Translations under genes and position numbers: made by a program | In this document: positions 33,286 through 40,469 of the stretch, piece after piece | Layout of the letters: every line of letters starts with the position of its first letter | How positions within the stretch are numbered: the first letter of the stretch is position 1 | Notes under the pieces: model-generated | What the model saw: only the letters and a program-made list of their open reading frames with translations | Told to the model about the DNA's origin: nothing | Databases searched by the model: none | NCBI RefSeq assembly: GCF_000495475.1 | Contig: NZ_ASGZ01000018.1 | Span: forward strand, 1 to 48,555 | Source of the DNA: Candidatus Halobonum tyrrellensis G22 | GTDB lineage: Archaea > Halobacteriota > Halobacteria > Halobacteriales > Haloferacaceae | Direction of reading: 5' to 3' | DNA length: 48,555 bases

Positions 33286-33773
33286 ACCAGGAAGACGAAG
33301 ACGACGAACGCGACGAGCATCGACAGCGTGAGCAGGAACTGCGCCACCGACGACGCGAGGATGCCGCCGGCGGTCCAGACGGCCGCGACGGCCGCCGTCC
33401 GGGGGGGTTTCCCGCGCGAAAGTTCGGCCGCGAGCACCACCCCGACGGTGCCGACGACGACGCCCAGCGGCCCGACCACGAAAAGGAGGAGCACCGACGC
33501 GAGCGCCGCCGCGACGGTCGTGGTCGTCTCGGCGCCGCCCGCCTTCGAGGCGACGGCGCCGCCGAACTGTTCGAGCAGCGCCGTGAGCAGCCCGACGACC
33601 GTCAGCCCGACGAGCAGCCACACCGACGCTCGCGGCGCTCCCGCCGGAGCGGCCAGAGCGTAGACGTACACCCCCGCCAGCGAGAGCAGTCCCGCCGGCA
33701 ACAGCGGCAGGAAACTGCCCGCGACGCCCGCGACGAGCAACAGCACCGCCGCCGCCGTCACCAACTCGACCAT
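33282..33773 (-). CDS. DUF456 family membrane protein
   Basis: A 163-residue, very hydrophobic protein with about five membrane segments. It opens with a helix and the family motif GSFLPLLPAGLLSLAGV, then VWLLVGLTVVGLLTALLEQ, a polar ASKAGGAETTTT loop, ASVLLLFVVGPLGVVVGTVG and a final ASSVAQFLLTLSMLVAFV. The Leu-Pro-x-x-Pro pattern and Gly-rich helices match DUF456, whose function is not established. The stop overlaps the amidase stop on the opposite strand (TTAG shared). A CGTTATCC (minus strand, 33799-33806) fits a TATA. Confidence 0.85.
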   Translation of the reverse strand: MVELVTAAAVLLLVAGVAGSFLPLLPAGLLSLAGVYVYALAAPAGAPRASVWLLVGLTVVGLLTALLEQFGGAVASKAGGAETTTTVAAALASVLLLFVVGPLGVVVGTVGVVLAAELSRGKPPRTAAVAAVWTAGGILASSVAQFLLTLSMLVAFVVFVFLV

Positions 33774-33862
33774 ACCCCCGACTGGGACCCCCGCGCGGAT
33801 AACGGTAGCTCCCCCCGCCGATACACGGACTCGTTTTCACCGCTATCGGTCGAGCAAAAACG

Positions 33863-33870
33863 CTTATTAA
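33863..33870 (+). promoter_or_regulatory. TATA box of small membrane gene 33892
   Basis: CTTATTAA at 33863-33870 lies 22-29 bp before the ATG, in an AT-rich 50-bp stretch that also holds CGATAATAACC (33875-33885). Confidence 0.6.
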
Positions 33871-33891
33871 CGAACGATAATAACCGATCCC

Positions 33892-34146
33892 ATGGCCACG
33901 GGCTACGATCCCACGGCACACGGGGTAGCGAACGGCTCCGGGGGCGGCGGCCGAGTCGCGGTGATCCTCCTCGTTTGGGGGTCGCTCGCGGCGCTCGCGT
34001 GGGTCGGCGCCGCGGCGCTCGGGCCGGGCGCCGAGGGGGGCGCGCTCGGGTTCGGCCGCAGCCTCGCCGTGCTGTTCGCGCTCTCGGCGGTGGTCAACGC
34101 GGCCATCTACGCCGGCGCGCGGCGGCTCCGGCGGTCGGATCGGTGA
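33892..34146 (+). CDS. Small two-helix membrane protein
   Basis: 84 residues. A flexible Gly-rich start (MATGYDPTAHGVANGSGGGG) leads to two hydrophobic segments, about 22-43 (VAVILLVWGSLAALAWVGAA) and 56-76 (SLAVLFALSAVVNAAIYAGA), and a basic tail RRLRRSDR. A strong TATA box fixes the start. The gene ends 65 bp before another small membrane gene on the same strand. I do not recognise the family. Confidence 0.72.
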   Translation: MATGYDPTAHGVANGSGGGGRVAVILLVWGSLAALAWVGAAALGPGAEGGALGFGRSLAVLFALSAVVNAAIYAGARRLRRSDR

Positions 34147-34211
34147 CCGACCGGTGGGTCGGGACGGTCGCGCGTGTTCAGCGTTTTACCCGTTCGGCCC
34201 GAACCGCCCGC

Positions 34212-34397
34212 ATGGAGTTCGACTTCACGCGCTCGGTGGCGCCGCTGGTCGCGATCGTCGCCGTCGCCACGGTGGCGCTCACGGCCGTGATGCAGCCGTC
34301 GACCGTGTTCATGATGGTACTCCCCTCGATGATCGTGTTCTCGGTCGTGGCGTTCTACTTCGGGATGCGACACGGCGAGTTCCGCACGGCGCGATAG
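34212..34397 (+). CDS. Small membrane protein, DUF7333-like
   Basis: 61 residues: MEFDFTRSVAPLVAIVAV, then TVFMMVLPSMIVFSVVAF and a short FGMRHGEFRTAR tail. Two membrane helices separated by a short polar turn. The MEFD start and the MMVLPSMIVF second helix match from memory a small haloarchaeal family (DUF7333). A CGTTTTACC element (34182-34190) gives leaderless spacing. Function unknown. Confidence 0.78.
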   Translation: MEFDFTRSVAPLVAIVAVATVALTAVMQPSTVFMMVLPSMIVFSVVAFYFGMRHGEFRTAR

Positions 34398-34406
34398 CCG
34401 AGTGAG

Positions 34407-34420
34407 GCGAGCCGCGGTCC
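34407..34420 (+). repeat. GCGAGC-type intergenic element, copy 2
   Basis: GCGAGCCGCGGTCC, exact 14-mer match to 17585-17598; again it follows a plus-strand stop (34395-34397) by about 10 bp. Confidence 0.5.
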
Positions 34421-34481
34421 CGGATGCGTCGCCAGGGCCGTCCGGAGTGGGCGGTCGCGCACCCGTCGGCGGACCGCCGGT

Positions 34482-36872
34482 TCAGTCGTCGAGTCGCGCG
34501 CGCTCCTCGCGGGCGACGCTCCCGCCGTAGGCGTCGACAAGCGGCCGGTAGGCCGCCCCGAGCGCGCGCATGCACTCGCCCGGCGAGTGGTAGCCCAGGT
34601 CCGCGGCGACCGCCTCCCACGGCCGGCCCTGAAGCACCTTCTCGACGAGGAGACGCTCCTCGCGGGGGTCGAGGTCGGCCGTCGGCTCCGATTCCGTTCC
34701 GAGCAGGTACGCGAGCGCCAGTCGGCGGAACGGGCGCGGCGCGGCGTCGTACAGCCCGGTGCCGTACGCCGCGCCGACGACGACGCGCCACTCGTAGTCG
34801 GAGCAGTCCACCAGGGGAGTCGGGTCCGCCTCGCACGCCCGCAGAGTCGCCCGCACCACGTCCGGGTCGGCGTCGTGGAGCGCGTCCGACAGCACCGCGC
34901 CCACCCGGTCGCGGAAGCGGGCGGCCGTCCGGTCGGCCAGCGCCCGGCCGGCGTCGCCCGTCGGCCGGAGCATCACGGCGGAGTGTTCGCCGCTCGCGCC
35001 GTTGCGCGTCGTCGAGAGGTGGACCGTTCGAAACCCGTTGTCGACCCAGAAGCCGAGCAGCTCCGGCGTCGCGCCGAACCCCGTCGAGAGGTAGTCGGCG
35101 TCGGCGCCGAACTCGTCGGCGACCGCCGAGAGCAGCCGCGACCCCAGCCCGCGCGACCGGACCGCGTGGTGGGTGGCGATGCGCATCACGCGGTAGCCGA
35201 CCGGTTCGCCCGCCTCGGGGTCGCGCAACTGGCTCGTCAGCACGTCCGGCACCATGTTCCCCCTGACCCGCTCGCCGCGGTACATCCCCGCGCGCGTGTC
35301 GGCGTCGAGTCCGCCCTCGCGGGCGAGCAGCGCGACCGAGACGACCCGCCCCCGGTGGGAGAGCGCCCGCACCGAGAGGTTGGGCGCGTCGAGCAGGCGC
35401 GCGAGGTCGTTCGGCTCGGTGCGGTAGTGGGCGAGCACGAGCAGTCCGAACGCCTCCCGGAGCAGGTGTTCGTCCGCCGCGAGGTCGTCGGCCCCGAGCG
35501 CGCGGTAGTCGACGGTCCCGGGCGTCGCCTCGTCGACGGCCGCGGCGACGGGCGGCCGAGCGTCGAGGAGGAGCGCGCGGAACGCCCACGACTCGACGGG
35601 GTCGTCGCGTGCGTACCGGATCGGGTCGTCCAGCCGAACCTCGGTGACGCCCGCGTCCGCGTCGGCGAGTCGGTCGCGGAAGCGGACGGAGAAGCCCCGG
35701 CCCGCGCCCTCGTAGCCGTGGACGGTCGTGACGAACGCCGCCGCGGGCGCGTCGAGGAACGACCCGAGCACGTGGACCGGGAGGGCGGCCGCCTCGTCGA
35801 CGACGACCGCGTCCGCGTCGGCCGCGGCCGGCGCGGCGTCGGCGGGGCGCTCGAACCGGACGCGTCCGCCGCCGGTCGCGGTCAGCGTCCGGTCGGTTCG
35901 GTCCGTCCGGTTCGGGTCGGCGTCCCGGGCGGGGTCGGCGTCGGAGTCGCTCTCGTCGTCGGGGTCCGCGCCGCCGCCGGCGAGCGCTCCGAGGTCCGCG
36001 AGCAGCGCGCGGGCGCGTTCGAACAGCGCGGCGGCGCCGTCGAACGACGGCGCGGTGACGAGCACGTCCCGGCCCGCCGCCGCGAGCGCGCCCGCCGCGA
36101 GACCCGCCGCGCTCGACTTCCCCCGCCCGCGGTCGGCCTCGACGACCACCGCCTCGCCCGGCGAGCGGAGTCGTTCGAGTTCCCGGAGCGCGCGCGACTG
36201 GTCGCGGGTGAGACACGCCTCGTACGCCGCCGCCGGGAACGCCGGGTCGTCGGGGACCCGCGGTCCGGGTTCGGGCGGCGGCGCCCCGGCGCCGGTCAGC
36301 CCGTCGCGTTCGACCGACTCCCGCGCGGCGTCGTACACCGCGACGCCCGGGTGCGACCGCAGCGTGTCGACAACCCGCGTCCGGAACCGACCGGTGACGT
36401 CGTCGACGCCGAACGGCGGCACCGCGAGCGACTCGTCGAAGTCGTCGCGGCGGTCGGGCCAGCCGTCGAGCGGCGGCGCCAAGAGGACGTAGAGACCGCC
36501 GCCGTCGACGGCGCCGACGGACTGCCCGACCGCGTTGGGCGAGAACTCCGCGAACGCGTCACAGACGACGGCGTCGCGCGTCGTCCCCAACAACTGGTCG
36601 GCGTGTTTCGGCCGCAGGCGGTCGTAGCGGAACCCCTCTCTCGTCGTGAGCAGGGTCACGCCGTCGTCGTCGACCCCGGCCGCGTCGAGCGCGGTGTACG
36701 CCGCGTCGAGACAGGCGTCCCGGTCGCCGTGAATCGTGAGAAGGCGCCGCCCGTTCGTCCGCTCGGCCTCCGTCCGGAGTGCCGCCGCCAGGTCCGCGAG
36801 GGTCGCGGGAGTCGTGGAGTTCGCGGGGTCCGTCGGGTCGGTGCCCCCCGGACCGCCGCCGTCCGCGTCCAT
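34482..36872 (-). CDS. tmcA: tRNA(Met) cytidine acetyltransferase TmcA
   Basis: 796 residues. An N-terminal DUF1726-like domain (about 25-200) is followed by an RNA-helicase-like ATPase with Walker A DRGRGKSSAAG (248-257) and Walker B-like VVVDEAAALP. The GNAT acetyltransferase domain contains VMRIATHHAVRSRGLGSRLL, the acetyl-CoA pyrophosphate loop, and a C-terminal helical tRNA-binding tail. TmcA/NAT10-type enzymes make N4-acetylcytidine using ATP and acetyl-CoA; in archaea targets can include many tRNA and rRNA sites. A low-complexity acidic insert about residues 300-330 (DPDDESDSDADPARDADP, then an NRTDRT run) splits the helicase domain. The start at 36872 is the first Met before the conserved region. 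Confidence 0.93.
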   Translation of the reverse strand: MDADGGGPGGTDPTDPANSTTPATLADLAAALRTEAERTNGRRLLTIHGDRDACLDAAYTALDAAGVDDDGVTLLTTREGFRYDRLRPKHADQLLGTTRDAVVCDAFAEFSPNAVGQSVGAVDGGGLYVLLAPPLDGWPDRRDDFDESLAVPPFGVDDVTGRFRTRVVDTLRSHPGVAVYDAARESVERDGLTGAGAPPPEPGPRVPDDPAFPAAAYEACLTRDQSRALRELERLRSPGEAVVVEADRGRGKSSAAGLAAGALAAAGRDVLVTAPSFDGAAALFERARALLADLGALAGGGADPDDESDSDADPARDADPNRTDRTDRTLTATGGGRVRFERPADAAPAAADADAVVVDEAAALPVHVLGSFLDAPAAAFVTTVHGYEGAGRGFSVRFRDRLADADAGVTEVRLDDPIRYARDDPVESWAFRALLLDARPPVAAAVDEATPGTVDYRALGADDLAADEHLLREAFGLLVLAHYRTEPNDLARLLDAPNLSVRALSHRGRVVSVALLAREGGLDADTRAGMYRGERVRGNMVPDVLTSQLRDPEAGEPVGYRVMRIATHHAVRSRGLGSRLLSAVADEFGADADYLSTGFGATPELLGFWVDNGFRTVHLSTTRNGASGEHSAVMLRPTGDAGRALADRTAARFRDRVGAVLSDALHDADPDVVRATLRACEADPTPLVDCSDYEWRVVVGAAYGTGLYDAAPRPFRRLALAYLLGTESEPTADLDPREERLLVEKVLQGRPWEAVAADLGYHSPGECMRALGAAYRPLVDAYGGSVAREERARLDD

Positions 36873-36967
36873 GCGCGCAGTTCCGCGCGGGCGGGGATGG
36901 GTCTTTCCTCTCCCCGGCCCGCCGACGCGCCCGGACTCGGTCCGGGTCGGCCCCGTGGCGGCCCCGG

Positions 36968-38671
36968 TCAGCCGCCCAGCGGCGGGTCGCCCGGCGGGAG
37001 CGCGTCGGGTTCGACCGTCGGACGGTCGTGGGGACGGCGGTACCGCGCCACCGGCCGCCGGTCCGCGTCGGCGTCGTCGACGGTCTTGTCGACGGCGTAG
37101 GCGGTGTACGTACACGACTCCCGGGAGAACTCCACGACCGCGTACCCCCAGTCGTGGGTGTCGAAGAACGCGGTCTGGGGGTTCATCGCGGGCACGCCCC
37201 GCCCGAACAGCGCCCGGGTGAGCCGCCCGGCGAGTCCCTCCGCGACGCCGAGCGACTCCGCGATGTTGACGCTCGTCATCGCGGGCCCCATGAACTCCGT
37301 GCCGACGGCGTCGCCCCGCGTCCCCTCGGTCAGTTGCGTGCCGACGACGTAGCTGTGTAAGTCGCCGCTCACCGTCACGACCGACGGATCGGCGTCCGCG
37401 AGGGCGTCGAACGCCCGGCGACGCTCGGCGGGGAAGCCGTCCCACGTCGAGTCGGCCTTCGGGTACACCGACAGCCGCCCCGCCCCCACCCGGAACGGCA
37501 CCGACGTGACGGCGCTGACCCACCCCAGCCAGCGGCCGTCCGCCTCCCGGACCCGGCGGTCGAACCAGTCGAACTGGTCGGCGCCGAGCATCGAGCGGTC
37601 GGGCGCGCCCTCCCGGCCGAGTCCGAACGTCGCGCCGAACAGCGACAGCGCGTCCGGCGGCGGGCCGTCGCGGTAGAAGCGGTGGTCGGTGACCAGCAGG
37701 TCGAGCAAGTCACCGAACCGGAGCGACCGGTAGAGCCGGAACGAGTCGTGGAGGTGCGCCTCCTCGGGGTCGTACCGGACCCGCGCGGGGACGTGTTCGT
37801 ACCACGCGCGGGTGCCGGCCGCGGTCAACCGCTCGGCGAACGCCGGGTCGTCGCCGCGCGGGTGGTCGGGGAGCGCGGGCGCGTCGGCCGCGTCGTCCCA
37901 GTAGCGGTCGTTCGACACCGCGTGGTCGTCCCACGACGCGATCAGGGTGTGCGCTTCGAGCGCGCGCTGGTACAGCGGGTCCGACCGGTAGGTGCGGTGG
38001 AGATACCGGTAGTCGGCGAGCGACGACGCGCGGTCGTGCCCGCTCGGGAGCGTCAGGTCGCGGCCGGTCGGGCGGTCGCTCCCCGCGAACAGGCCGCCGG
38101 CCGACTCGTAGATGAGGTCGCCCGTGTGGAGCAGGAAGTCGACGTCCTCGTCGGCGACGTGCGCGAACCCGCCGTAGTAGCCGTTCTCGTAGTCCTGACA
38201 GCCGACCACCCCGAACCGGACCGACTCGGGGCTGGCGTCGGGCGTGGGCAGGGTCCGGCACCGACCCGTCCGGGAGGCGACGCCGTCGTGGACGAACCGG
38301 TAGCGGTACTCGGTGTCCGACTCCAGCCGGCCGTCCACGTCGATGCGGACGGTGTGGCCGTACGCCTCGCCCACCCGGTCGTCGGGGACGCGCCCGGCGA
38401 GTACCGGGTCGGCGAACCCTCCGCCTCCGCCCGCGTCGTCGCCGTTTTCGGTGTCGGCGACGGCGACCACCACCGGTTCCGCGGGGTCGTACCGCTCGGG
38501 GTCCAGGCGGGTCCAGAGGACGACCCCCTCGGGCGTCGGCCCGCCGCTCGCGACGGACTGGGGGAACACGTCGCCGGCCGCCGCGTCGTCGGCCGCCACC
38601 GCCGCGTCGGCGGCGCCGGCGGCGTCCGCGAGCGCTTCAGGCCGGACGTCGGGCGTCGCCTCACCGCCCAT
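36968..38671 (-). CDS. PhoD-family alkaline phosphatase/phosphodiesterase without signal peptide
   Basis: A 567-residue PhoD-like metallophosphoesterase. The N-terminal Fn3-like domain includes DVFPQSVASGGPTPEGVVLWTRL and EYRYRFVHDG. The phosphatase core has VVGCQDYENGYYG, LLHTGDLIYE (Asp ligand), ASWDDHAVSND, FDWFDRRVREADG and VTVSGDLHSYVVGTQL. Family members are normally exported by Tat, with an RRxFL motif. Here the first 35 residues are Ala/Asp-rich (EALADAAGAADAAVAADDAAAG) with no Arg pair and no hydrophobic core. No in-frame start with such a motif exists upstream before a stop at about 38786. It is therefore predicted cytoplasmic, or to have lost its export signal. Confidence 0.9.
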   Translation of the reverse strand: MGGEATPDVRPEALADAAGAADAAVAADDAAAGDVFPQSVASGGPTPEGVVLWTRLDPERYDPAEPVVVAVADTENGDDAGGGGGFADPVLAGRVPDDRVGEAYGHTVRIDVDGRLESDTEYRYRFVHDGVASRTGRCRTLPTPDASPESVRFGVVGCQDYENGYYGGFAHVADEDVDFLLHTGDLIYESAGGLFAGSDRPTGRDLTLPSGHDRASSLADYRYLHRTYRSDPLYQRALEAHTLIASWDDHAVSNDRYWDDAADAPALPDHPRGDDPAFAERLTAAGTRAWYEHVPARVRYDPEEAHLHDSFRLYRSLRFGDLLDLLVTDHRFYRDGPPPDALSLFGATFGLGREGAPDRSMLGADQFDWFDRRVREADGRWLGWVSAVTSVPFRVGAGRLSVYPKADSTWDGFPAERRRAFDALADADPSVVTVSGDLHSYVVGTQLTEGTRGDAVGTEFMGPAMTSVNIAESLGVAEGLAGRLTRALFGRGVPAMNPQTAFFDTHDWGYAVVEFSRESCTYTAYAVDKTVDDADADRRPVARYRRPHDRPTVEPDALPPGDPPLGG

Positions 38672-38838
38672 CGGTCGGCCTCCGACCGGACGGGTCCGGG
38701 CGTTCGAGGGGGTCCGGGGTTTCCGGGCGTTCGTCGCGCTCTGCGGGTTTCGCGGGGTCGACGGCCGGCGCGAACGGAGGTGAGGTCACTCGTTGGCCGC
38801 TCCCGGCCGGACGTATTGAAGCCGGCGGCCGTCGGAGC

Positions 38839-38878
38839 GTCGGACCGCCGGCGTCCGACCCCCCGCCGGTTGGCGGGG
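38839..38878. other. Two adjacent perfect hairpins
   Basis: GTCGGAC (38839-38845) pairs with GTCCGAC (38853-38859) across a 7-nt loop. One base later CCCCGCC (38861-38867) pairs with GGCGGGG (38872-38878) across GGTT. Both 7-bp stems are perfect. They could be a structured RNA, a transcription barrier between divergent genes, or chance in G+C-rich DNA. Confidence 0.4.
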
Positions 38879-38948
38879 CGGGTCCGACTGGGCGAACCCG
38901 CCGCAGGAGCCGTGTCGACTGTTCGCACGCCCGAGACGCATTGAACAC

Positions 38949-38956
38949 GTTTATAC
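38949..38956 (+). promoter_or_regulatory. TATA box of the L7Ae ribosomal operon
   Basis: GTTTATAC lies about 115-122 bp before the rpl7ae ATG. By haloarchaeal spacing, transcription would start near 38978, leaving a leader of about 90 nt. Most other clear promoters in the window are at leaderless distance. Confidence 0.65.
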
Positions 38957-39028
38957 AGGCAGACGGCAAACCGATGTAGTACGACCCGTTCGGGGTCGTG
39001 ACCCTCTCCGCGCTCAGGGACTCTACGA

Positions 39029-39049
39029 GTGGCGGGGAAGTCGAGCCAC
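39029..39049 (+). promoter_or_regulatory. Predicted L7Ae-binding kink-loop in the rpl7ae leader
   Basis: The RNA reads GUGGC, GGG, GA, AGUC, GA, GCCAC in order. GUGGC (39029-39033) pairs perfectly with GCCAC (39045-39049). Between them are a 3-nt bulge GGG (39034-39036), G37-A38, the 4-nt loop AGUC, and G43-A44. That is the k-loop consensus: canonical stem, three-nucleotide bulge, tandem sheared G.A/A.G pairs, terminal loop. It ends 5 nt before the Shine-Dalgarno of the gene for L7Ae, the protein that binds such motifs. An autoregulatory site is inferred. Confidence 0.72.
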
Positions 39050-39054
39050 CGAAC

Positions 39055-39061
39055 GGAGGAG
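39055..39061 (+). promoter_or_regulatory. Shine-Dalgarno of rpl7ae
   Basis: GGAGGAG lies 9 nt before the ATG at 39071, in contrast to the mostly leaderless genes of this window. It starts 5 nt after the k-loop stem, so protein bound to the k-loop could block ribosome access. Confidence 0.6.
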
Positions 39062-39070
39062 CACCCACCA

Positions 39071-39433
39071 ATGTCAGTCTACGTCGACTACGATGTACCC
39101 GCGGACCTCGCGGAGCGAAGCCTCGACGCGCTCGAGGTCGCCCGCGACACAGGCACCGTCAAGAAAGGAACCAACGAGACGACCAAGGCCGTCGAACGCG
39201 GCAACGCCCAACTCGTCTACATCGCCGAGGACGTCGAACCCGAGGAGATCGTGATGCACCTCCCCGAACTCTGCGAGGAGAAGGGCATCCCGTACGTCTT
39301 CATCGACACCCAAGACGACGTGGGCCACGCCGCCGGCCTCGAAGTCGGCTCCGCGGCCGCCGCCGTCACCGACGCCGGCGACGCCGAGTCCGACGTCGAG
39401 GACATCGCGGACAAGGTCGAGGAACTGCGATAA
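39071..39433 (+). CDS. rpl7ae: Ribosomal protein L7Ae (eL8)
   Basis: A 120-residue L7Ae, which binds kink-turns in 23S rRNA and in box C/D and H/ACA guide RNPs and is a subunit of archaeal RNase P. Landmarks are [17 protein letters not shown] (RNA-contacting KGxNE region), [17 protein letters not shown] and [17 protein letters not shown]. The tail is acidic. It is first gene of the operon L7Ae-S28e-L24e-Ndk. The start at 39071 has a Shine-Dalgarno; an in-frame ATG at 39029 would translate the k-loop itself and lacks homology. Confidence 0.98.
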   Translation: MSVYVDYDVPADLAERSLDALEVARDTGTVKKGTNETTKAVERGNAQLVYIAEDVEPEEIVMHLPELCEEKGIPYVFIDTQDDVGHAAGLEVGSAAAAVTDAGDAESDVEDIADKVEELR

Positions 39434-39439
39434 CCCACC

Positions 39440-39664
39440 ATGTCGGCTGAAGAACAAGAGAGCGGCTCCACGTCGGCCGAAGTGATCGAGGTCGTCGGCA
39501 AGACCGGGATGCACGGCGAGGCGATGCAGGTCAAGTGCCGCATCCAGGAGGGCGACAACCAGGGCCGCATCATCACGCGAAACGTGCTCGGGCCGATCAA
39601 GCAGGGCGACGTGCTCCAGCTTCGGGAGACCCAGCGCGACGCCGACTCCATCGGAGGTCAATAA
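39440..39664 (+). CDS. rps28e: Ribosomal protein S28e
   Basis: 74 residues: [60 protein letters not shown]. The OB-fold protein of the small subunit head is full length. It starts 6 bp after rpl7ae and its stop overlaps the rpl24e start (TAATG), so the three are co-transcribed. Confidence 0.98.
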   Translation: MSAEEQESGSTSAEVIEVVGKTGMHGEAMQVKCRIQEGDNQGRIITRNVLGPIKQGDVLQLRETQRDADSIGGQ

Positions 39665-39840
39665 TGCCACAGCACCGAGACTGCGACTACTGCGGCGCGG
39701 ACATCGAGCCCGGCACGGGCACGATGTTCGTGAGCCGCAACGGGAGCATCACGCACTTCTGTTCGGCGAAGTGCGAGAAGAACACCGACCTCGGCCGCGA
39801 GGCCCGCGACGTCGAGTGGACGGAGGCCGGCCAGGAGTGA
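39664..39840 (+). CDS. rpl24e: Ribosomal protein L24e
   Basis: 58 residues with a treble-clef zinc finger: CDYCG (residues 7-11) and CSAKC further on, typical of L24e. [17 protein letters not shown] is diagnostic. The ATG overlaps the rps28e TAA by one base. A 70-bp spacer with inverted repeats separates it from ndk. Confidence 0.97.
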   Translation: MPQHRDCDYCGADIEPGTGTMFVSRNGSITHFCSAKCEKNTDLGREARDVEWTEAGQE

Positions 39841-39842
39841 GC

Positions 39843-39920
39843 CACGCGAGACGTTCCCGCTCGGCGGACTGCGACTCGCGAGCTCACGCTCGCCACCGGG
39901 GGTGGCTCGCGTGAGCCACC
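39843..39920 (+). promoter_or_regulatory. Alternative hairpins around the ndk GTG start
   Basis: Three mutually exclusive pairings use the same strand. (1) GGTGGCTC (39901-39908) with GAGCCACC (39913-39920), a perfect 8-bp stem whose loop GCGT starts the GTG codon at 39911. (2) GCCACC (39892-39897) with GGTGGC (39901-39906), loop GGG. (3) CACGCGAG (39843-39850) with CTCGCGTG (39906-39913), sequestering the start. GTGAGCCAC is a direct repeat at 39837-39845 and 39911-39919. Possible translational switch; not demonstrated. Confidence 0.5.
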
Positions 39921-40390
39921 ACGACGAACGCACCTTCGTGATGGTTAAGCCCGACGGCGTCCAGCGCGGTCTCATCGGCGAGATCGTCTCGCGGTTCGAG
40001 ACCCGCGGGCTGAAGCTCGTCGGCGCGAAGTTCATGCGGATCGACGAGGAACTCGCACACGAACACTACGGCGAGCACGAGGGCAAGCCGTTCTTCGAGG
40101 GGCTGGTGGAGTTCATCACCTCGGGACCCGTCTTCGCGATGGTGTGGGAGGGCGCCGACGCCACCCGCCAGGTCCGGACGATGATGGGCGAGACCGACCC
40201 CGCCGACTCCGCGCCCGGTACGATCCGGGGCGACCTCGGACTCGACTTGGGTCACAACGTGATCCACGGCTCCGACCACGAGGACGAGGGCGCGAACGAA
40301 CGCGAGATCGACCTGTTCTTCGACGACGCGGAACTCGTCGACTGGGACCTTGACGCCGCCGAGTGGGTGTACGAGGACGAGGACCACTGA
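39911..40390 (+). CDS. ndk: Nucleoside diphosphate kinase
   Basis: 159 residues from a GTG start. The phosphoacceptor is His119 in GHNVIHGSD, with [13 protein letters not shown] and [17 protein letters not shown] upstream. It transfers gamma-phosphate between NTPs and NDPs. The start at 39911 (GTG) is chosen over an in-frame GTG at 39902 because the resulting [15 protein letters not shown] matches haloarchaeal Ndk N-termini from memory. The long acidic insert after HGSD ([11 protein letters not shown]) is halophilic. It is the last gene of the ribosomal operon, an arrangement widespread in archaea. Confidence 0.96.
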   Translation: MSHHDERTFVMVKPDGVQRGLIGEIVSRFETRGLKLVGAKFMRIDEELAHEHYGEHEGKPFFEGLVEFITSGPVFAMVWEGADATRQVRTMMGETDPADSAPGTIRGDLGLDLGHNVIHGSDHEDEGANEREIDLFFDDAELVDWDLDAAEWVYEDEDH

Positions 40391-40469
40391 CGCCGTAGCG
40401 GTTCCCACCTCACCCCCACTCGGCCGACTCGAACGCGCAACGAACGCGTAGCCGTCGGTGACTCCCGCC

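Larger units (their letters stand above)
38672..39070. other. 399-bp gap: hairpins, ribosomal operon promoter and leader
   Basis: Between divergent phoD and rpl7ae. From left: 38672-38800 shows no recognisable element. GACGTATTGAA (38810-38820) recurs almost exactly as GACGCATTGAA (38935-38945). Two perfect hairpins lie at 38839-38878. The rpl7ae TATA box is at 38949-38956, followed by a leader of about 90 nt containing a hairpin at 38981-38999 (ACGACCC-GTTCG-GGGTCGT) and the k-loop at 39029-39049. No protein-coding frame is convincing. Confidence 0.6.

Noticed and set aside
38981-38999. 7-bp hairpin at the rpl7ae transcript start as a second L7Ae site
   Set aside because: It is a simple stem-loop (ACGACCC/GGGTCGT, loop GTTCG) without G.A pairs; it may protect the 5' end but is not a kink motif.
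39902-39910. Upstream GTG (39902) as the ndk start
   Set aside because: It adds only MAR to the family-typical SHHDERTF start; kept as an alternative because it is also in the hairpin region.
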